A stretch of 64,000 nt of DNA from Avena insularis (Eukaryota > Streptophyta > Magnoliopsida > Poales > Poaceae). Location of the stretch: assembly GCA_023614405.1 (NCBI GenBank), contig CM042694.1:133739711-133803710 (forward strand). Reading direction: 5' to 3'. Shown here one piece after another: positions 1-11,342 of this stretch. How positions within the stretch are numbered: the first letter of the stretch is position 1; every line of letters begins with the position of its first letter. Position numbers and translations under genes: made by a program. The notes beneath the pieces are model-generated. The model had not been told where the DNA came from. It saw only the letters and a program-made list of their open reading frames with translations, and did not search any database.

Positions 1-206
1 TGTTTAATGTTGCACTGTGAGCACATGCTTCTCAATATTAGATGCTAATGATTTCAGCTTATGACATACCAATAATGCATGCGGCATAATGATTTTCTGT
101 GTTAATCATACATATCAATTTTAAGTCCTTAATGTCCCATGTTGCTACTATGTATCGGAAAGAAGATAGGACGAGGGGAATCAGTGGTCAGACAAGACCC
201 AAAAAA

Positions 207-275
207 TTCCCCAAAACTAATCTCGAAACCCTGGCAAAAGGGAAAATAATGAAATCAGAGATTAGTTTTGGGGAA
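207..275. repeat. 18-bp perfect inverted repeat, 33-bp loop
   Basis: TTCCCCAAAACTAATCTC at 207-224 and its exact reverse complement at 258-275. Could form a strong hairpin in RNA or mark a small foldback element. Confidence 0.8.
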
Positions 276-964
276 ATGATAATTTCCATATGGTTCGGTT
301 TTCCACGCCGCTCCGTGCAGCCTAATAATGTTGAGCCTTCATGGTAAAGTTTTTGTCGATGCATTTTATGTCTTTTGACATGCACTTACTAAGAGTGATG
401 GAGGCTCATGATGATGTTGATTCTCTCCACAAGGATGTTTTCTGTTTAGAGAATTCTAATATGATATTTGTTGTCATATTCATGTATTGCCATATATTTG
501 ACAATTATCGTTTACCAAGGGTTATATTTTGGTGAATTCATGTAATTTAATGTCCAAAATTCATTTGGAGAATATGTATGGTTAATATTAATGTAATTTT
601 CATTGTGAATGTATGTCTAATGTTTACTCAATGAAATTCCATTTCTAATAGTGTTGATACAAATATTCAGAACGAATGGTATTTTGTACCATGCCTTAAA
701 GGTTTTAATGATAAACTTTGACATGTTTGCTTGAAGTTATTGAAACTATGGTGTCAAATTTTGATGACAAAATGATTAGTGGTAAACTATGAATAAATGT
801 GTCTAATGACACAATGGGTTGCATTGTGAAGATGCTTTATGTTAACGTTGGATATAAAGTTAGCAAATGCTCTTACTGGTCATTATCGGACTTAAGTTTC
901 TCTAGTCAAAATGGAACCAACGAGAAGTTTTCATTAGATATTTTATTTATAAGAAAATGTTATC

Positions 965-1276
965 ATGGTACATGACGGTATTGTGACCAACCTTGATTAT
1001 TGTCATGTATCAGATTTAAGTTTCATTTTCAACCCGACGGTGATACGGACTAGAACAACAATTGAGCTTGTTTTTGATTCATATCATTGCAAGTTCTATT
1101 CATATCTACTATTCTATACTGAAGATCATAAAGACGTATCTTTTTTCCCAGCAATGGAAAAGGGTTTTAATGTGGGGACCATAAAGAATAAAGCAATTAT
1201 AATATGTCTTGCTTCTTCATATGAATCTTTTGTCCTTGTAATGAAATCACTTAATACTAGTCTCACCATGTTGTGA
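965..1276 (+). pseudogene. possible copia gag fragment
   Basis: A 103-codon open stretch in the decayed copia element. Its C-terminal part (residues about 75-95, ICLASSYESFVLVMKSLN) resembles the conserved helix of copia Gag/UBN2 proteins. No zinc knuckle follows. The N-terminal part is not recognised. It is probably a chance-open remnant rather than an expressed protein. Confidence 0.25.
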
Positions 1277-1620
1277 GAATAAATATGTCCTCAATGAAAG
1301 AATTTTTTGTAATAATTATGTGTGCTTTGGCATAATTATGATGTAATAAACTTGAATAATGAGACCTCGTCAAAATTATGGTCAAGTTTACCACATTTCG
1401 AGGGGGAGAATGGATGGACTATCTCATTGAATATGGGATATCATGCTCACTTTTCATATAATTATGGATGTGATGAATGTTTTGATTCTTCAAGTAGGAT
1501 GTAACCAACAAGAAGTCTTATTTGGAGAGGGAAGGAAAGTTACACTAATGTTTCAACTCCTTTTATCAAGTTAATGTGTACTTACTCCCTTAAGAATATT
1601 ATGAAGAAGCACACACAAAT

Positions 1621-1795
1621 GCTAAAGTGGCAAGTTCGTCAGTCTAATGTTAATCTAGCATGTGACTAATGATTGTATTTCTGACCAACGTCGTTTATAA
1701 TCATGTGCCATGTTTCACTAAAGTGGCAATTTTGCCAGTGTCATGTGATTGTATTTCAGACCAACATCGCTTATAATCATGTGTCACATATCATT
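1621..1795 (+). repeat. imperfect direct duplication, unit about 85-95 bp
   Basis: The sequence from 'ctaaagtggcaagttcgtc' through 'cttataatcatgtg' occurs twice in a row with small differences: first at about 1622-1710, then at about 1718-1790. The second copy lacks roughly 15 bases after the start. It lies in non-coding remains of the copia element. Confidence 0.6.
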
Positions 1796-2258
1796 AAGTT
1801 ATTTTCCACCTTCGGCCCAATGGTGTTGTGGTTTTGATATGAAATGAAACGTTCTTGGAGGTATGCTCTCCAAAATAATGTGATCACGGGGAACCTAGAG
1901 CATATGAACATAAATCTTAAGGATAACCCCATTAGATATTTGTTCATATGCACTAGGAAAGTTGAGAGTTATGCAATACCTAATGCAACACTTAGTGTTG
2001 AGCTTCAACAATTTCCCTATGATAAATAATGTGTGTGAGCGTTCATCTTAGTGTCTTATTGCCAGATAAGATAGAGATTATGAGTTGTATGAAACTTAAT
2101 ATAATTTTCTGAATGAGTTAAATAATGTTAGGCTTTAAATAGCTCTACAAAACCAAATATGACTCTAGGAAAATCTCCAATGGTTCAAACAAAGAATTCT
2201 AGACAAAGGGTTGTTTTGTGGTGCTTATGTTATCGTTATGAAATGTTCATATGTTGAC

Positions 2259-2791
2259 TATTGGGGATATACCAAATAGGTATACCTACTGCATAGTCTC
2301 ATACCGGCAAGCCCGGGTCGCCCACAAATGGTGGTTGGGCCTATGGCCTAACCGGGTGGCCCAGTTGCTGATAGACAAGACGGAGGTCTAGCCAGGAGAT
2401 GGAAGGTGATGTGCTACCACCTAATATGGAAGCCGGTGACTTGGAGGACAAGACAATAGTTTATGTATTAGTGTAGGACTCTGTAACCGTATCCGGCTAG
2501 GACTCTCCTTGTAACCCTAGGTTATGGCACCTTTATAAGCCAACCTATGGGAGCCTTCAAGGTATAAAAACAAGTGCATAGCACAACCCGCATACAGTGA
2601 ACCCCACAATCCATGTAACTCGGCGTATTGCATTATAGTGATTTATCATAGGAATAGGATATCGCAATCGTCGTGAGATCTGAACCTAGGTAAGTTGTGT
2701 CACGCCATCCCGGACGCTCTCCGTTTACCCCACGTCTCTAAACTCGTTGTTGGGATACCCCTATGGCGTACGTGTCGACAATACCACGACA
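2259..2791 (+). mobile_element. solo LTR (same family as 18075-18613), Ty3/gypsy-like
   Basis: A 533-bp LTR-like segment, beginning TATTGGGGATAT (terminal TG apparently mutated) and ending ATACCACGACA. It is flanked by TTGAC (2254-2258) and TTGAT (2792-2796), a 5-bp target duplication with one change. It is clearly homologous along its length to 18075-18613; both carry 'tgtaggactctg', 'acctttataag', 'gtaactcggcgtattgc' and 'gtcgacaataccacgac'. There is no internal domain on either side, so it is a solo LTR left by LTR-LTR recombination. Superfamily is inferred, not proven. Confidence 0.7.
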
Positions 2792-3369
2792 TTGATTGAA
2801 TTAAGAATGTTTCGTGTGGCTCAGCTGAAAGGTTGCGTCACGAAAGGCAAGTTGACATGTGGCATGTTGTATAAAGAAACACAACTGAACTAAAACAAGC
2901 ATTGAAACAATAATACCATAAGTCGATAGGGAGTAAGGTTCACTCCTTTATGTAGATAGAATCTTATTGGCAGGCCAATAAATTTCTATATTCTAATGAT
3001 TATATGAAGGATCATGGTAATGCCTCATACTTTGCTTGTATTGAGCTTCACCAAGATATAGGTCCAAAGGATTTTAAGTTATATTATGATGACATATGTT
3101 GATAAAGTACGAAAATAAATATTATGCATAGAGTACTCTAGCAAAAATATAATATGTTGATGACATATGTAGATAAAGTACTCTATCTCATTTGCAACTA
3201 AAGCTAAGGGCGATAAAGATGGGCATTTTAATGTCCATGGAACCATTTTAAACTGATCAGATAATGTCGGTTCCTTGTGCTTCAGCTGTTAGAAGAAATA
3301 TGTGTATTCAAGTATAAACACGCCCTATTAATGATCGGGATGAATTGGAAATTTATAATAATTATAGAA

Positions 3370-3920
3370 AAATGGACCGCTAGAAAAGACGCCAAAAGGT
3401 CTTGCGGTACATGCAAGACAATAAAGATAACATGCTTAATAATAAGAAGTTTGGTAACCTCTATAGCGTCGGTTATTCAGACATTGTTTCTGCGAGATGT
3501 GTGGATATTAAAGTTTCCACACTAAGTTACATCCTCACCCTCGCTAATGTAGTTATATCGTGGAAAAGCTCCAAAATGACTCTAATGGCATCACTAATGA
3601 TGCACTTTATGATGTGGCATGTTAAGAGGCTAAAGAGCAGGTTGTATGTCAAGAAGTTATATTCTCGAAATTAAAGTAGTGGATATCATTTTTAAACCAC
3701 TTACTGCAAGATGAAGATGCATTTTTTTGTAGCGACAAGTCAAACTGTGTTACCAAAACTATTGACAATATGTTTCATGTTCTGAAAGATAGAATTTAGG
3801 ATCAAGTTATTGACATTGAGCATATAAGTACGTTCGTATGTTTTATAGATCCGTTATCGAAGGCTTGAAACTATACTTATGATTATGCTGTCGACATGGG
3901 TTACGAAAAAGCCTTTATGA
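3370..3920 (+). pseudogene. copia RNase H domain remnant
   Basis: The frame starting at 3402 reads RYMQDNKDNML, then GYSDIVSARCVDIKVST, then ILTLANVVISWKSSKMTLMAS. This follows the order of copia RNase H: the 'R-Y-L-x-G-T-K' entry, 'GYSDSDFAG' with the first catalytic Asp, and 'ISWKSxKQxxxASST'. The remains of the C-terminal 'DPLTKGL..H...MG' motif are visible at 3849-3905 after stops and shifts. Several stops and frame changes make it non-functional. It marks the element as plus-strand Ty1/copia with its 3' LTR to the right. Confidence 0.75.
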
Positions 3921-4114
3921 TCCTGGAAATAAGGACTGTTAAATAAACTAACTCCCATAAAGTATTATGTTTTCCATTTCGATATAGAATGATGTACTAT
4001 AGGTAAAGAGGTTTGATGACATTTATCTTGTCAATGTAACACTTTATTTTGGTATATTATTTCTATTTAGAGTGGGATTATGATGTTTGTTAACCTTACG
4101 ATTAAGGGAGAGAA

Positions 4115-4575
4115 TGTTGGGTTTTGATCTCTGGTAACAAACCGAGAGAAAAGAGGGCGTGGCCCACCACACCTCTCCCGCATGCACAATGATTGGAAGT
4201 GCAAAACCAACCCTTGGTTTTGGTCTCGTGTACCTGGCACAAACGCACAGAGAAGTATCTAAGGGAGGGGTCCAGTTATGAGGGAACGACTCCAATTCTT
4301 ACCCCTCTCCAAACTACCGATCCTAAAGTTGTGCTGAGGTAGGCGAACACCATCTCCATCGCTGGCCACCACAGAGGAGTGCTAGAGGCGTCCAGGACAT
4401 CTCCACCACCTCACCGAGTTGCTGCCTCTGATCATCTACATCAACAAGGAGCCCAACCGCCTCCACGGAAGACATGTGCTATTGATCTGGTTAGTACCTA
4501 ATTCTATGTATTAAGATGTTCTAACTGTGAGATTAAGGTCCTTATGATGTTAATCCTAAATCTTAAGATCTAACA
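4115..4575 (+). mobile_element. 3' LTR of the copia element
   Basis: The LTR begins TGTTGGGTTTTGATCT right after the purine tract AAGGGAGAGAA and ends GATCTAACA, giving the short inverted ends TGTT..AACA expected of copia LTRs. Length is 461 bp. It follows the RNase H remnant at the right distance. The matching 5' LTR is outside the window, so age cannot be estimated. Confidence 0.6.
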
Positions 4576-5533
4576 ACAATCACTGGGCTGGAAAATTTAC
4601 CTCGACGGGTTGGAAACCCGGGATCAGGCCACGATCCAGATCGATCCATGCGTGTTAGGGATTAAACGAACAAGGCCTTAAGCATTGGTCTGGTTTTGTC
4701 CCAAGACCACATGGACATACCATGCAAAAATGTGGTGCTAATAAAAATTCAAAATCGCAATGGCCAAGATTGCCCAAGGCGAACGGAGATGAAAACAAAT
4801 TTGCGCCACCAAAATCCTGGTGATCAAATGTGATTATCCAGGTTTTGGCTTTTGGACCTAGAGACTTAACAGAGCACTAAACACCCATACAATTTAGCAA
4901 AATATTGTCAACTAAAACGGTAGCCCAACCATTCGCCGCGGCATATATGCAACAACAGCGGAACAGAAGCTGAATCGACTTCCATGATTGTAGGAGTACT
5001 TTGGCTAATTCAAATATAATTAGCTAGAATCATTGGTGTCATTTGCATCCTGTGCCTTTGCCCTAATTAGCTAGAACCTATATATACACTATATATACAC
5101 GTATTACCATGGTTTCTTCCCGCGGAAGCAAGATTCACCATGCATGGGCTAGTCTAAATGAGAGAAGGAAACCATATGCTATATACTTGCCGCATTCAGT
5201 TTGGAAAATGTCTACTTCCCAAGTTCTAACACAAGGGTGGATTTCCTCGTTGCCTCTCAAGCCCAATCTTAGCATTGCTTTGCAATATAGCTCACTATAT
5301 TCTATGATATCTGAAACAAAAGGGGTAGGAAGACAATCACGAAATGATATTGATTATATAGTATACTATAGAATAGTAAATGCATGTACCATGGTAGTTG
5401 GGTGTTGTTTGACTCCTTGAAAGGACAACCCATCCGAAAGCCATACAGTGCATATTCTTTTACTTTCTTTCTAATCTATGTAGTCCTACATTGTTTGTTG
5501 AAGTACGGACTAAATAAAATAACTCTCTTCTCC
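4576..5533. other. no gene recognised
   Basis: Non-coding sequence between the copia LTR and the hAT element. The open frame 5109-5420 (103 codons) has no recognisable domain. There is a short AT-rich tract with repeated 'ctatatatacac' near 5080-5100. Confidence 0.5.
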
Positions 5534-5541
5534 CTCCCTCC

Positions 5542-6939
5542 CAGGCCCGGCCCTGGGGCGGCGCGAGCGGGGCGGCTGCCCCGGGCCCGAGGCATTGAGG
5601 GGCCCTAAGATCGAACCTAGCTAAAGCGCATGCAGCGGCGAATCGGAAGGATCTACTATGACGTCGCCATTAGAGCATGTTAACAGTTTTCTCTCGTACT
5701 GTATGTTTCAGAGAGGACGAAGGGTTATGCAGTTTTTCCAGTGGACCGGAACTTGGGCCTTGATCCTTTACATTTTGGGCCTTTTATTTAGTTCGGTTCG
5801 CAACAAATGGATTAAGTGGGGCAGGGACCGTCCGATTAAAACAGAAGAAGGGTGGGCCTTTTATTTAGTTCGGTTCGCTTGACAATCATCTGTATGCTCA
5901 TGTAATGTAGGCCAACGAGACTCCCTCAGAAAAAAAAGTAGGACAACAAGACGTTGTGCGCACATCTTTATAGAAATAGAAAAACAATAAAATTTGTGTG
6001 CACCTTACCAGGAAGATCAAGTTGAGTGTTCTAAGAAATCTATTTGAGAAGTGTAGAATTTAAAGATACCTTGTTCAGCCAAGAGAACGAGATTATTAGA
6101 TAAAAAAGATGGATCCATCTAATGTGTCGTCCGACCGTTCCCGGACATGAGCGACTCGCACAGCCATGCTAAGATAAGAGAAGCCAAGTCACAGAGAGGA
6201 GACAACATGGCACCCATGACCACCTCGATGACGCGATTCTAGATAGAGTTGATGCTATCGTCGGTAATATTGATATTGACATATCATCAATGGTGACTTA
6301 GAATCTAAAAATATTGGAAAAAAATATTAGTACAATATATATTTTCTTGGCACAATGATCGCTTTTGTATGTGCTTCAAATGTTTACGAGTAAATTCCAT
6401 TTTTTTACCCCGTAGTTCTGTATTTGAGACGATTTTACCCCATTTAGTGGAACTCTAGAGGAGTATCTCATTTAAGATACTTTGAACAAGGTTTTACCCC
6501 TATTTAGCACTTTCCTTGTTTTTGTTAGATATGACCAGCAATGTTACGAGTGGAGTTGCGCGGTAAAATGTGTAAAGATTGGAAGGCACGATCGATAATC
6601 ATGTTCAGACTTCTCTCATCCATATATTCAATTTGTTGTCGTTGTCTTGACATTTTTAAACTCCGGCCATTTTTAAACTCCAGCCAATAGCTTACACCTT
6701 GCCGAATATACACGCATCAAAAAAGAGGGTTCAGAGATTTTAAAAGAGGTAATAGAGACGTTTTTTCATTCGACGGGATAATTAGTGTCACAAATGCATA
6801 ACTATGGGGTAAAAGTGAAATTCACTCAATGTTTACAGATAATACTTTATACATACACATATAAGTACTATTGTGATACTTGTAGGGGCCCCAAATTTTA
6901 GAATCGCCCGGGGCCCCTGTAATCTCAGGACCGGCCCTG
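5542..6939. mobile_element. non-autonomous hAT transposon, 1398 bp
   Basis: Terminal inverted repeats start CAGGCCCGGCCCTG on the left and (reverse complement) CAGGGCCGGTCCTG on the right, followed on both sides by a GC-rich inner part containing GGGGCCCC-type sequence. The element is bounded by an identical 8-bp repeat, CTCCCTCC, at 5534-5541 and 6940-6947, the duplication size of the hAT superfamily. The duplication sits in a CCCTC-rich stretch, so part of the match could be chance. No transposase is encoded. Inside are a direct duplication of 'gggccttttatttagttcgg' (about 5777 and 5853) and a nested MITE at 6388-6827. Confidence 0.8.
6388..6827. mobile_element. Mutator-type MITE nested in the hAT element
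   Basis: A 440-bp segment with long inverted ends: left GAGTAAATTCC..TTTTACCCC, right (reverse complement) GAGTGAATTTC..TTTTACCCC, with similarity continuing about 50 bp (pairing of 'tagttctgtatttgagac' with 'tagttatgcatttgtgac'). It is flanked by the identical 9-bp repeat AATGTTTAC at 6379-6387 and 6828-6836. A 9-bp duplication with long inverted ends indicates the Mutator superfamily. It has no coding capacity. Confidence 0.8.
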
Positions 6940-6947
6940 CTCCCTCC

Positions 6948-7310
6948 CTCCCTCGCCCACCCCTCTCTTCCTCTCTGGTAAGAATTTTTTTCTACATGGG
7001 TTGGGGAACACGGGAGTTCCGCCACTCTCCAACACCATAAATAATGCAAAATTCGGTATGGTAGTTAACTTGTGCATGATTGCATGAACAAACACATAAG
7101 TTCAAACATGGAAACGTTTACTCTTAAACCACATTATGCACTAAATATGTTTTCGCACAACTTAACTATTTTTTTCCAATTTCTTGTGTGACAATCTCCT
7201 TCAAGCTCATGCTGCAGGATTATGTGCAAGTACTTACCAGTATGTCGCTAGTTGGCATTATTCTTTCTAAGATAGAGCTAGCCATGTTTACTAATATCGC
7301 GAGTATTGTG
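6948..7310. other. no gene recognised
   Basis: Intergenic sequence between the hAT element and the Stowaway. No open frame of note, no repeat recognised. Confidence 0.4.
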
Positions 7311-7312
7311 TA

Positions 7313-7481
7313 CTCCCTCCGTTTAGAAATATAAAATGTTTTAGCTTTGTGAATCAAATGTATCTAGACATCTTTTAGTATATAGGTTCGTAGATGTTCG
7401 GAGTGAACCTATATACTAAAAGGGGTCTAGATACACTCTTTTTACAAAGCTAAAACATCTTATATTTCTGAACGGAGGGAG
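7313..7481. mobile_element. Stowaway (Tc1/mariner) MITE, complete
   Basis: A 169-bp near-palindrome with ends CTCCCTCCGTTTAGAAAT and its inverse, flanked by TA at 7311-7312 and 7482-7483. The two arms pair almost fully through 'ttttagtatataggtt' and 'aacctatatactaaaa', as in the classic Triticeae Stowaway families. It is non-coding. Confidence 0.95.
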
Positions 7482-7483
7482 TA

Positions 7484-7837
7484 TATTAGGGTTCGGACAG
7501 ATTCAAAGATCGGACATAGCGATAGACAACAATCTCACAGCACTCCGTTTGGTTTCTCTTCCTCCCTCCTCTTTCTCTACACACACCACCACACACAAAC
7601 ATATATTCACTCGCTCATTGAAAAGAAACGAGGCCGGTGGTGGAGGATCCTCCTGTTGTATTTATAATTAGAGTTGCAACCGAATAGAGATGCAAAATTA
7701 ATGGTTAAGGACGGGTAAAAAATTAATGATTTAGGACTTGACTAGGCTCTAGGTTAGTCGACTGAGAATTAGAAAACCCGTTTTATTTAAGGGTGTGAGA
7801 CACGAGCGAAACTCACGGAATAAATCGGAGAGGAGGC
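7484..7837. other. no gene recognised
   Basis: Short intergenic stretch with a pyrimidine-rich part near 7556-7600. Nothing further supported. Confidence 0.4.
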
Positions 7838-8354
7838 TTGCTTTGGTATCCCCCAGGGGAACGTTCATTGGAAAACCGGGTCTGGGTGGTTTGATGGCGT
7901 GTTCCGGGTTAGTTTAGGAGCCGGTTTAGCACGGTATATTTTTTTGTAGCGGTGTACGTATTGTAGGCCATTTGTACAGGGCGTGCATAGGTAAAAAATA
8001 TTGGCGATCCCATGTCCGTGTGTCACATCTATTACGCAGAAGAGGGCTGCGATGTGCGCGTCGTATGCCTTTGGAGATTCTCGTCGATCTACTGGCGGCG
8101 GAACCCTGAGACGCAGAACAGACCTCATCGGCGCTCCTCTCTTGTAGACAAAGTGTAGATCGTAGAACCTCAGCTCGGAGACGATCTGGACCTGGTACGC
8201 GTCGGAGGTGGACAGTTGGTTGAGATCTCGTCGGCTGCTAGGGTTTGGGTCATCGGTGACTGCTCCTCCTCCTCCTCCTCCTCTGTGTTGTCGTAAGGTA
8301 ATTCCGACTCGCATCAAGTAATTCCGACTCTCGTGGTTTGTAGTGTTGTAGGTA

Positions 8355-9290
8355 ATGGCAGACAACAGTGGTTCCAGTACGATGGAAGTAGATGATGGGT
8401 ACTCGGACAATGAGGCGGAGTCTTCTTATGAACATGGGTCAGTATCTAGATGGGCATGTCGATCCTGACGATGCATCGGACGATAATGTGAGTGGACTTG
8501 ATTTTATGTGGTGTACTATTAATTGCAATAAACTAAACAAAATCAATTTATGTACATTTTAATTTGTATTGTGTAGATTGAGATTGATGTTCATAACGAG
8601 GAGAACGATTCGGATGTATTGGACAGTGAATACGTTAACAAGGTATGTGCACCGTTATGTTGTAGGTATGTGCAAGAAATAAATTACATGAAAATATAAC
8701 TAACTATGGTTTTCGTATTGAATTGTTCAGTTATTAGTTGGGAGTGATAATAGTTATGACTACTACGGTGATTCAGACTTGGAGACATGTGATAATAGTG
8801 AGGTATGTGTTTGATATTTTACTGGCATGTGATGTACCCAATTGTAGCATTGTACTGATAATTTATGTGGTATATTGTTATGGATTTGTAGGTGACTGCA
8901 AATGTTTATAAAGAGAAAAAATATAAGATGGAATGTGACAAGGATATTGGGCATCCCGGAGAAGAGCTGGAGAAGTACTGGAAGATAATGGATAAGACTT
9001 TTATTTCTGAAGCTATGGCATTTTTTACAACAGCTATGCTAAAGACCATGGATCCAGCATAAGAAAGAGCAGGTTCAAGGTTAGCAAAGGGGGATCACGG
9101 GAAGTGCATAGGAGGCAGTTTGTCTGCTCTAGGGAAGGGAAATGTCTAAGCAAATTCTTGCCGATGGAAGACCGGAAATATAGGCCAAGAACACATTCTC
9201 GTTGTGGATGCACAGCGGAACTAACTGTGAAGTTAGATAAATCAAAAGGTGTTTGGTGTGTTCAGCAGTTTACAAAATAGCTGAGTTTAA
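8355..9290 (+). pseudogene. FAR1/FHY3-type DNA-binding domain gene, broken (MULE transposase N-terminus)
   Basis: Four exons with standard junctions can be placed: 8355-8487 (then GTGAGT), 8577-8642, 8731-8802, and 8892 onward. The first exons encode an acidic Asp/Glu/Ser-rich leader starting MADNSGSSTMEVDDGYSDNE. The last carries a FAR1 DNA-binding domain: FISEAMAF, then after a one-base shift near 9022 YNSYAKDHG, SIRKSRFKVSKGGSREVHRR, QFVCSREGKC, RTHSRCGCTAEL and KGVWCVQQF. The C-x-C and Cys/His residues typical of this WRKY-GCM1-like zinc fold are present. A TAG follows at about 9278 and no transposase or SWIM domain follows. A second frame break lies in exon 1 near 8437. It is therefore a truncated pseudogene of a MULE transposase or FAR1-related protein. 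Confidence 0.75.
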
Positions 9291-10829
9291 AAGTTCAGCA
9301 TGCAAATAGCTGAGTTTACAAAATGAATGTACAATAATATGAAAAGTTTAATGTATCACCGAAAGTGGGCTTCCCTCTTTCTGGTACTCATACGGATCCT
9401 CGTACTCAACCTCCTTCATGTTAAAATAAGTCCAATATTAATTTCAGTACACTTTGTAAGAAACTATATATGTGTAAGAAACTACATAAACATTGGCATT
9501 GCTTAATTCTAAAACCAATAAAGATAAACTCAACTACGAATACTAGTTATATGTTGTTTATGCATGTGAGTATATTAGTAGATAAACAAAATCCAAAACT
9601 TCTATATCATTATATTTTCCTTAAGTATTCCACTAGGCTAATTTGTTTTTCATTGTCACTTCGATCCAGAAAATGCAAGAACTATTCTAACTAAGCGTGT
9701 GACTACTACTAGCAGACAATGTCCAACATGCCAGTAGCTAAATAGTGATAGGCCCTGTAGAGATCATAATATCTAACAACAACCTGATAATAATTAACCC
9801 TAAAATTTGGCTACCAATTCATTCACTTTTTTTGGCTACCAACTCCTGACTGTAGACATCATAATACCATGCAATTTTCTTGCCATTAATATCTATGGTA
9901 TTGGTTCATTTGCAGTCAGGCAGGAGTTGTCGGATGCAACTTTGTTTTTTCTTAGTTATAATAAGAAAATGATGACTCACAACTAAAATGACCTTTTATT
10001 CTTTGATTTAGTTACTTTCCATAGTTGCTAAACTATGGACTAAATTCTTGCACATTTTAGTGCTCCTTATTACAAAATGATTGTCTAGAAACTAACCATA
10101 TTCTATTTAGACTACATGAGTTGTTCTAATCATTCAGATTCACAACCAGATCAATAGTGTCAGTCCGGTGCTACTAATTAGGTACTCAAATAAACCTAGA
10201 ATTTAGCAACCATTGAGCTTCATACATAAGAATTTTTTATTAAAATAAAATGGGCAGAAATTAAAGCTATACAAAAGACTACAATACATGAGCTATGACA
10301 AAAAGTAATCCCACTACAAGCAATTAATAAGCAAATAAAGCAAGCAATAACTAGGCATCTACAAGCCATATCAATAAGCAATCCATGCTCACAAACTACA
10401 ACACAGACCTCGCAACATTTGAGACTAGATAAAAAAACCTAACAAGATAAAAAAACATTATCTTGGCCATTCTCACAAGCTACAACATTAAACAGAACTT
10501 GCAACAATTTTACAGTCCATGGCCAGTTTTAGATGATGAAATTCAAACAAAACCACCTATTTTAGGCATTAGAACATTTCGGATGATGTATTTCACTAGA
10601 AAAAAAACATGCGGATTCAAGTGAGTCAGTACTAGCACAATCTGGAACTTGCAACATTCTGAGTATGTTCTGAACTCTTGCAAACAACTGCTATGTAAGC
10701 TAATACCAAAGAATTGCTACGTTTCTTCTCCAAAATCAAAACTCTAAATCAGAGGCTACTCATAACACCTAATTTAAAACCCTAACTACAAACCCTAAAA
10801 TCGTACAGAGGTGATGGAAGATAACTCAC
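9291..10829. other. AT-rich interior of the MULE, intron-like
   Basis: No open frame of note on either strand. On the minus strand this would be intron and downstream sequence of the exon at 10830-11151. A short minus-strand open stretch near 9360-9425, reading MKEVEYEDPYEYQKEGSP, looks exon-like but I cannot connect it to a family. Confidence 0.4.
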
Positions 10830-11151
10830 CTGCTCCTGCAGCTTTGCCATGTCCCTGACATCATTGCCATACGCATCCGCCACCACCAGATCGACGTCCG
10901 CTAGGATCTCGTCGCCAACCACCAGATTGACGCCCGTCTGGGCCTCCTCCGGCACCAGCATCGCGTCCCCCCTCCTCCTTCTTCCTCTTCGAAAAAGGAC
11001 CGACCTCCACGTCCTCCTCCCTCGCCCGCTTCCGCTCCAGCTCCGCATCAGGCGCCATCAGCTCCTCCCCCGCCTCCTTCTCCTCCGCAACCGGCACGGC
11101 CACCTCCACCTCGTGTACCACGGCCTCCCCGATCTCCTCCCTCTGCTCCAT
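10830..11151 (-). pseudogene. gene-like first exon, unknown protein, one-base frame break
   Basis: On the minus strand an ATG at 11151 opens MEQREEIGEAVVHEVEVAVP, an acidic start, then a basic stretch FSKRKKEE that looks like a nuclear localisation signal. At a run of six C (six G in the coding sense, about 10967-10972) the frame must shift by one to continue as MLVPEEAQTGVNLVVGDEIL and on to KLQEQ, which ends exactly at a good donor (CAG|GTGAGT, GT at 10829-10828). The shift in a homopolymer may be real decay or a base-calling error. An in-frame ATG-ATG also lies upstream near 11187. No later exon was found. It may be a gene fragment captured by the MULE, or that element's second gene. Confidence 0.45.
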
Positions 11152-11330
11152 ATCCGCGGCGGAGATGCTTTGACTGGTTGCTTGCATCATCTTCCAAGTC
11201 GGAGGGGAGGAGGCAAGCACCGGCAGAAGGATGCGGCGAGGCAAGACCCGTCGCAGGTGGTGGGGTGGGTGAGATTTTCCCCCAGATCGGGTGGGGAATG
11301 AATCGTCGACTAGGGCGGAGTTACCGGTGT

Positions 11331-11342
11331 TGGTTATATAAC
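11331..11342 (-). promoter_or_regulatory. TATA box for the minus-strand exon
   Basis: GGTTATATAACG reads TATATAAC on the minus strand, about 185 bp upstream of the ATG at 11151. Its position inside the MULE end fits a promoter in the terminal region. Confidence 0.4.

Larger units (their letters stand above)
1..4575 (+). mobile_element. decayed Ty1/copia retrotransposon, 5' end beyond the window
   Basis: The stretch ends with a recognisable copia 3' half: an RNase H remnant near 3370-3920, a purine-rich tract at 4106-4114 and an LTR at 4115-4575. Further upstream the reading frames are short and full of stops. A segment near 1195-1260 reads ICLASSYESFVLVMKSL, which resembles the part of copia Gag (UBN2 type) where 'L-A-S-L-P-x-S-Y' is usual. 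Most of integrase and reverse transcriptase is not recognisable, so the element is heavily decayed or internally deleted. It is interrupted by a solo LTR at 2259-2791. The 5' LTR is not in the window. Assignment to copia rests mainly on the RNase H region. Confidence 0.6.

Noticed and set aside
7865..8410. 181-codon minus-strand frame in the left part of the MULE
   Set aside because: It runs antisense to the first exon and leader of the FAR1 remnant and matches nothing I recognise.
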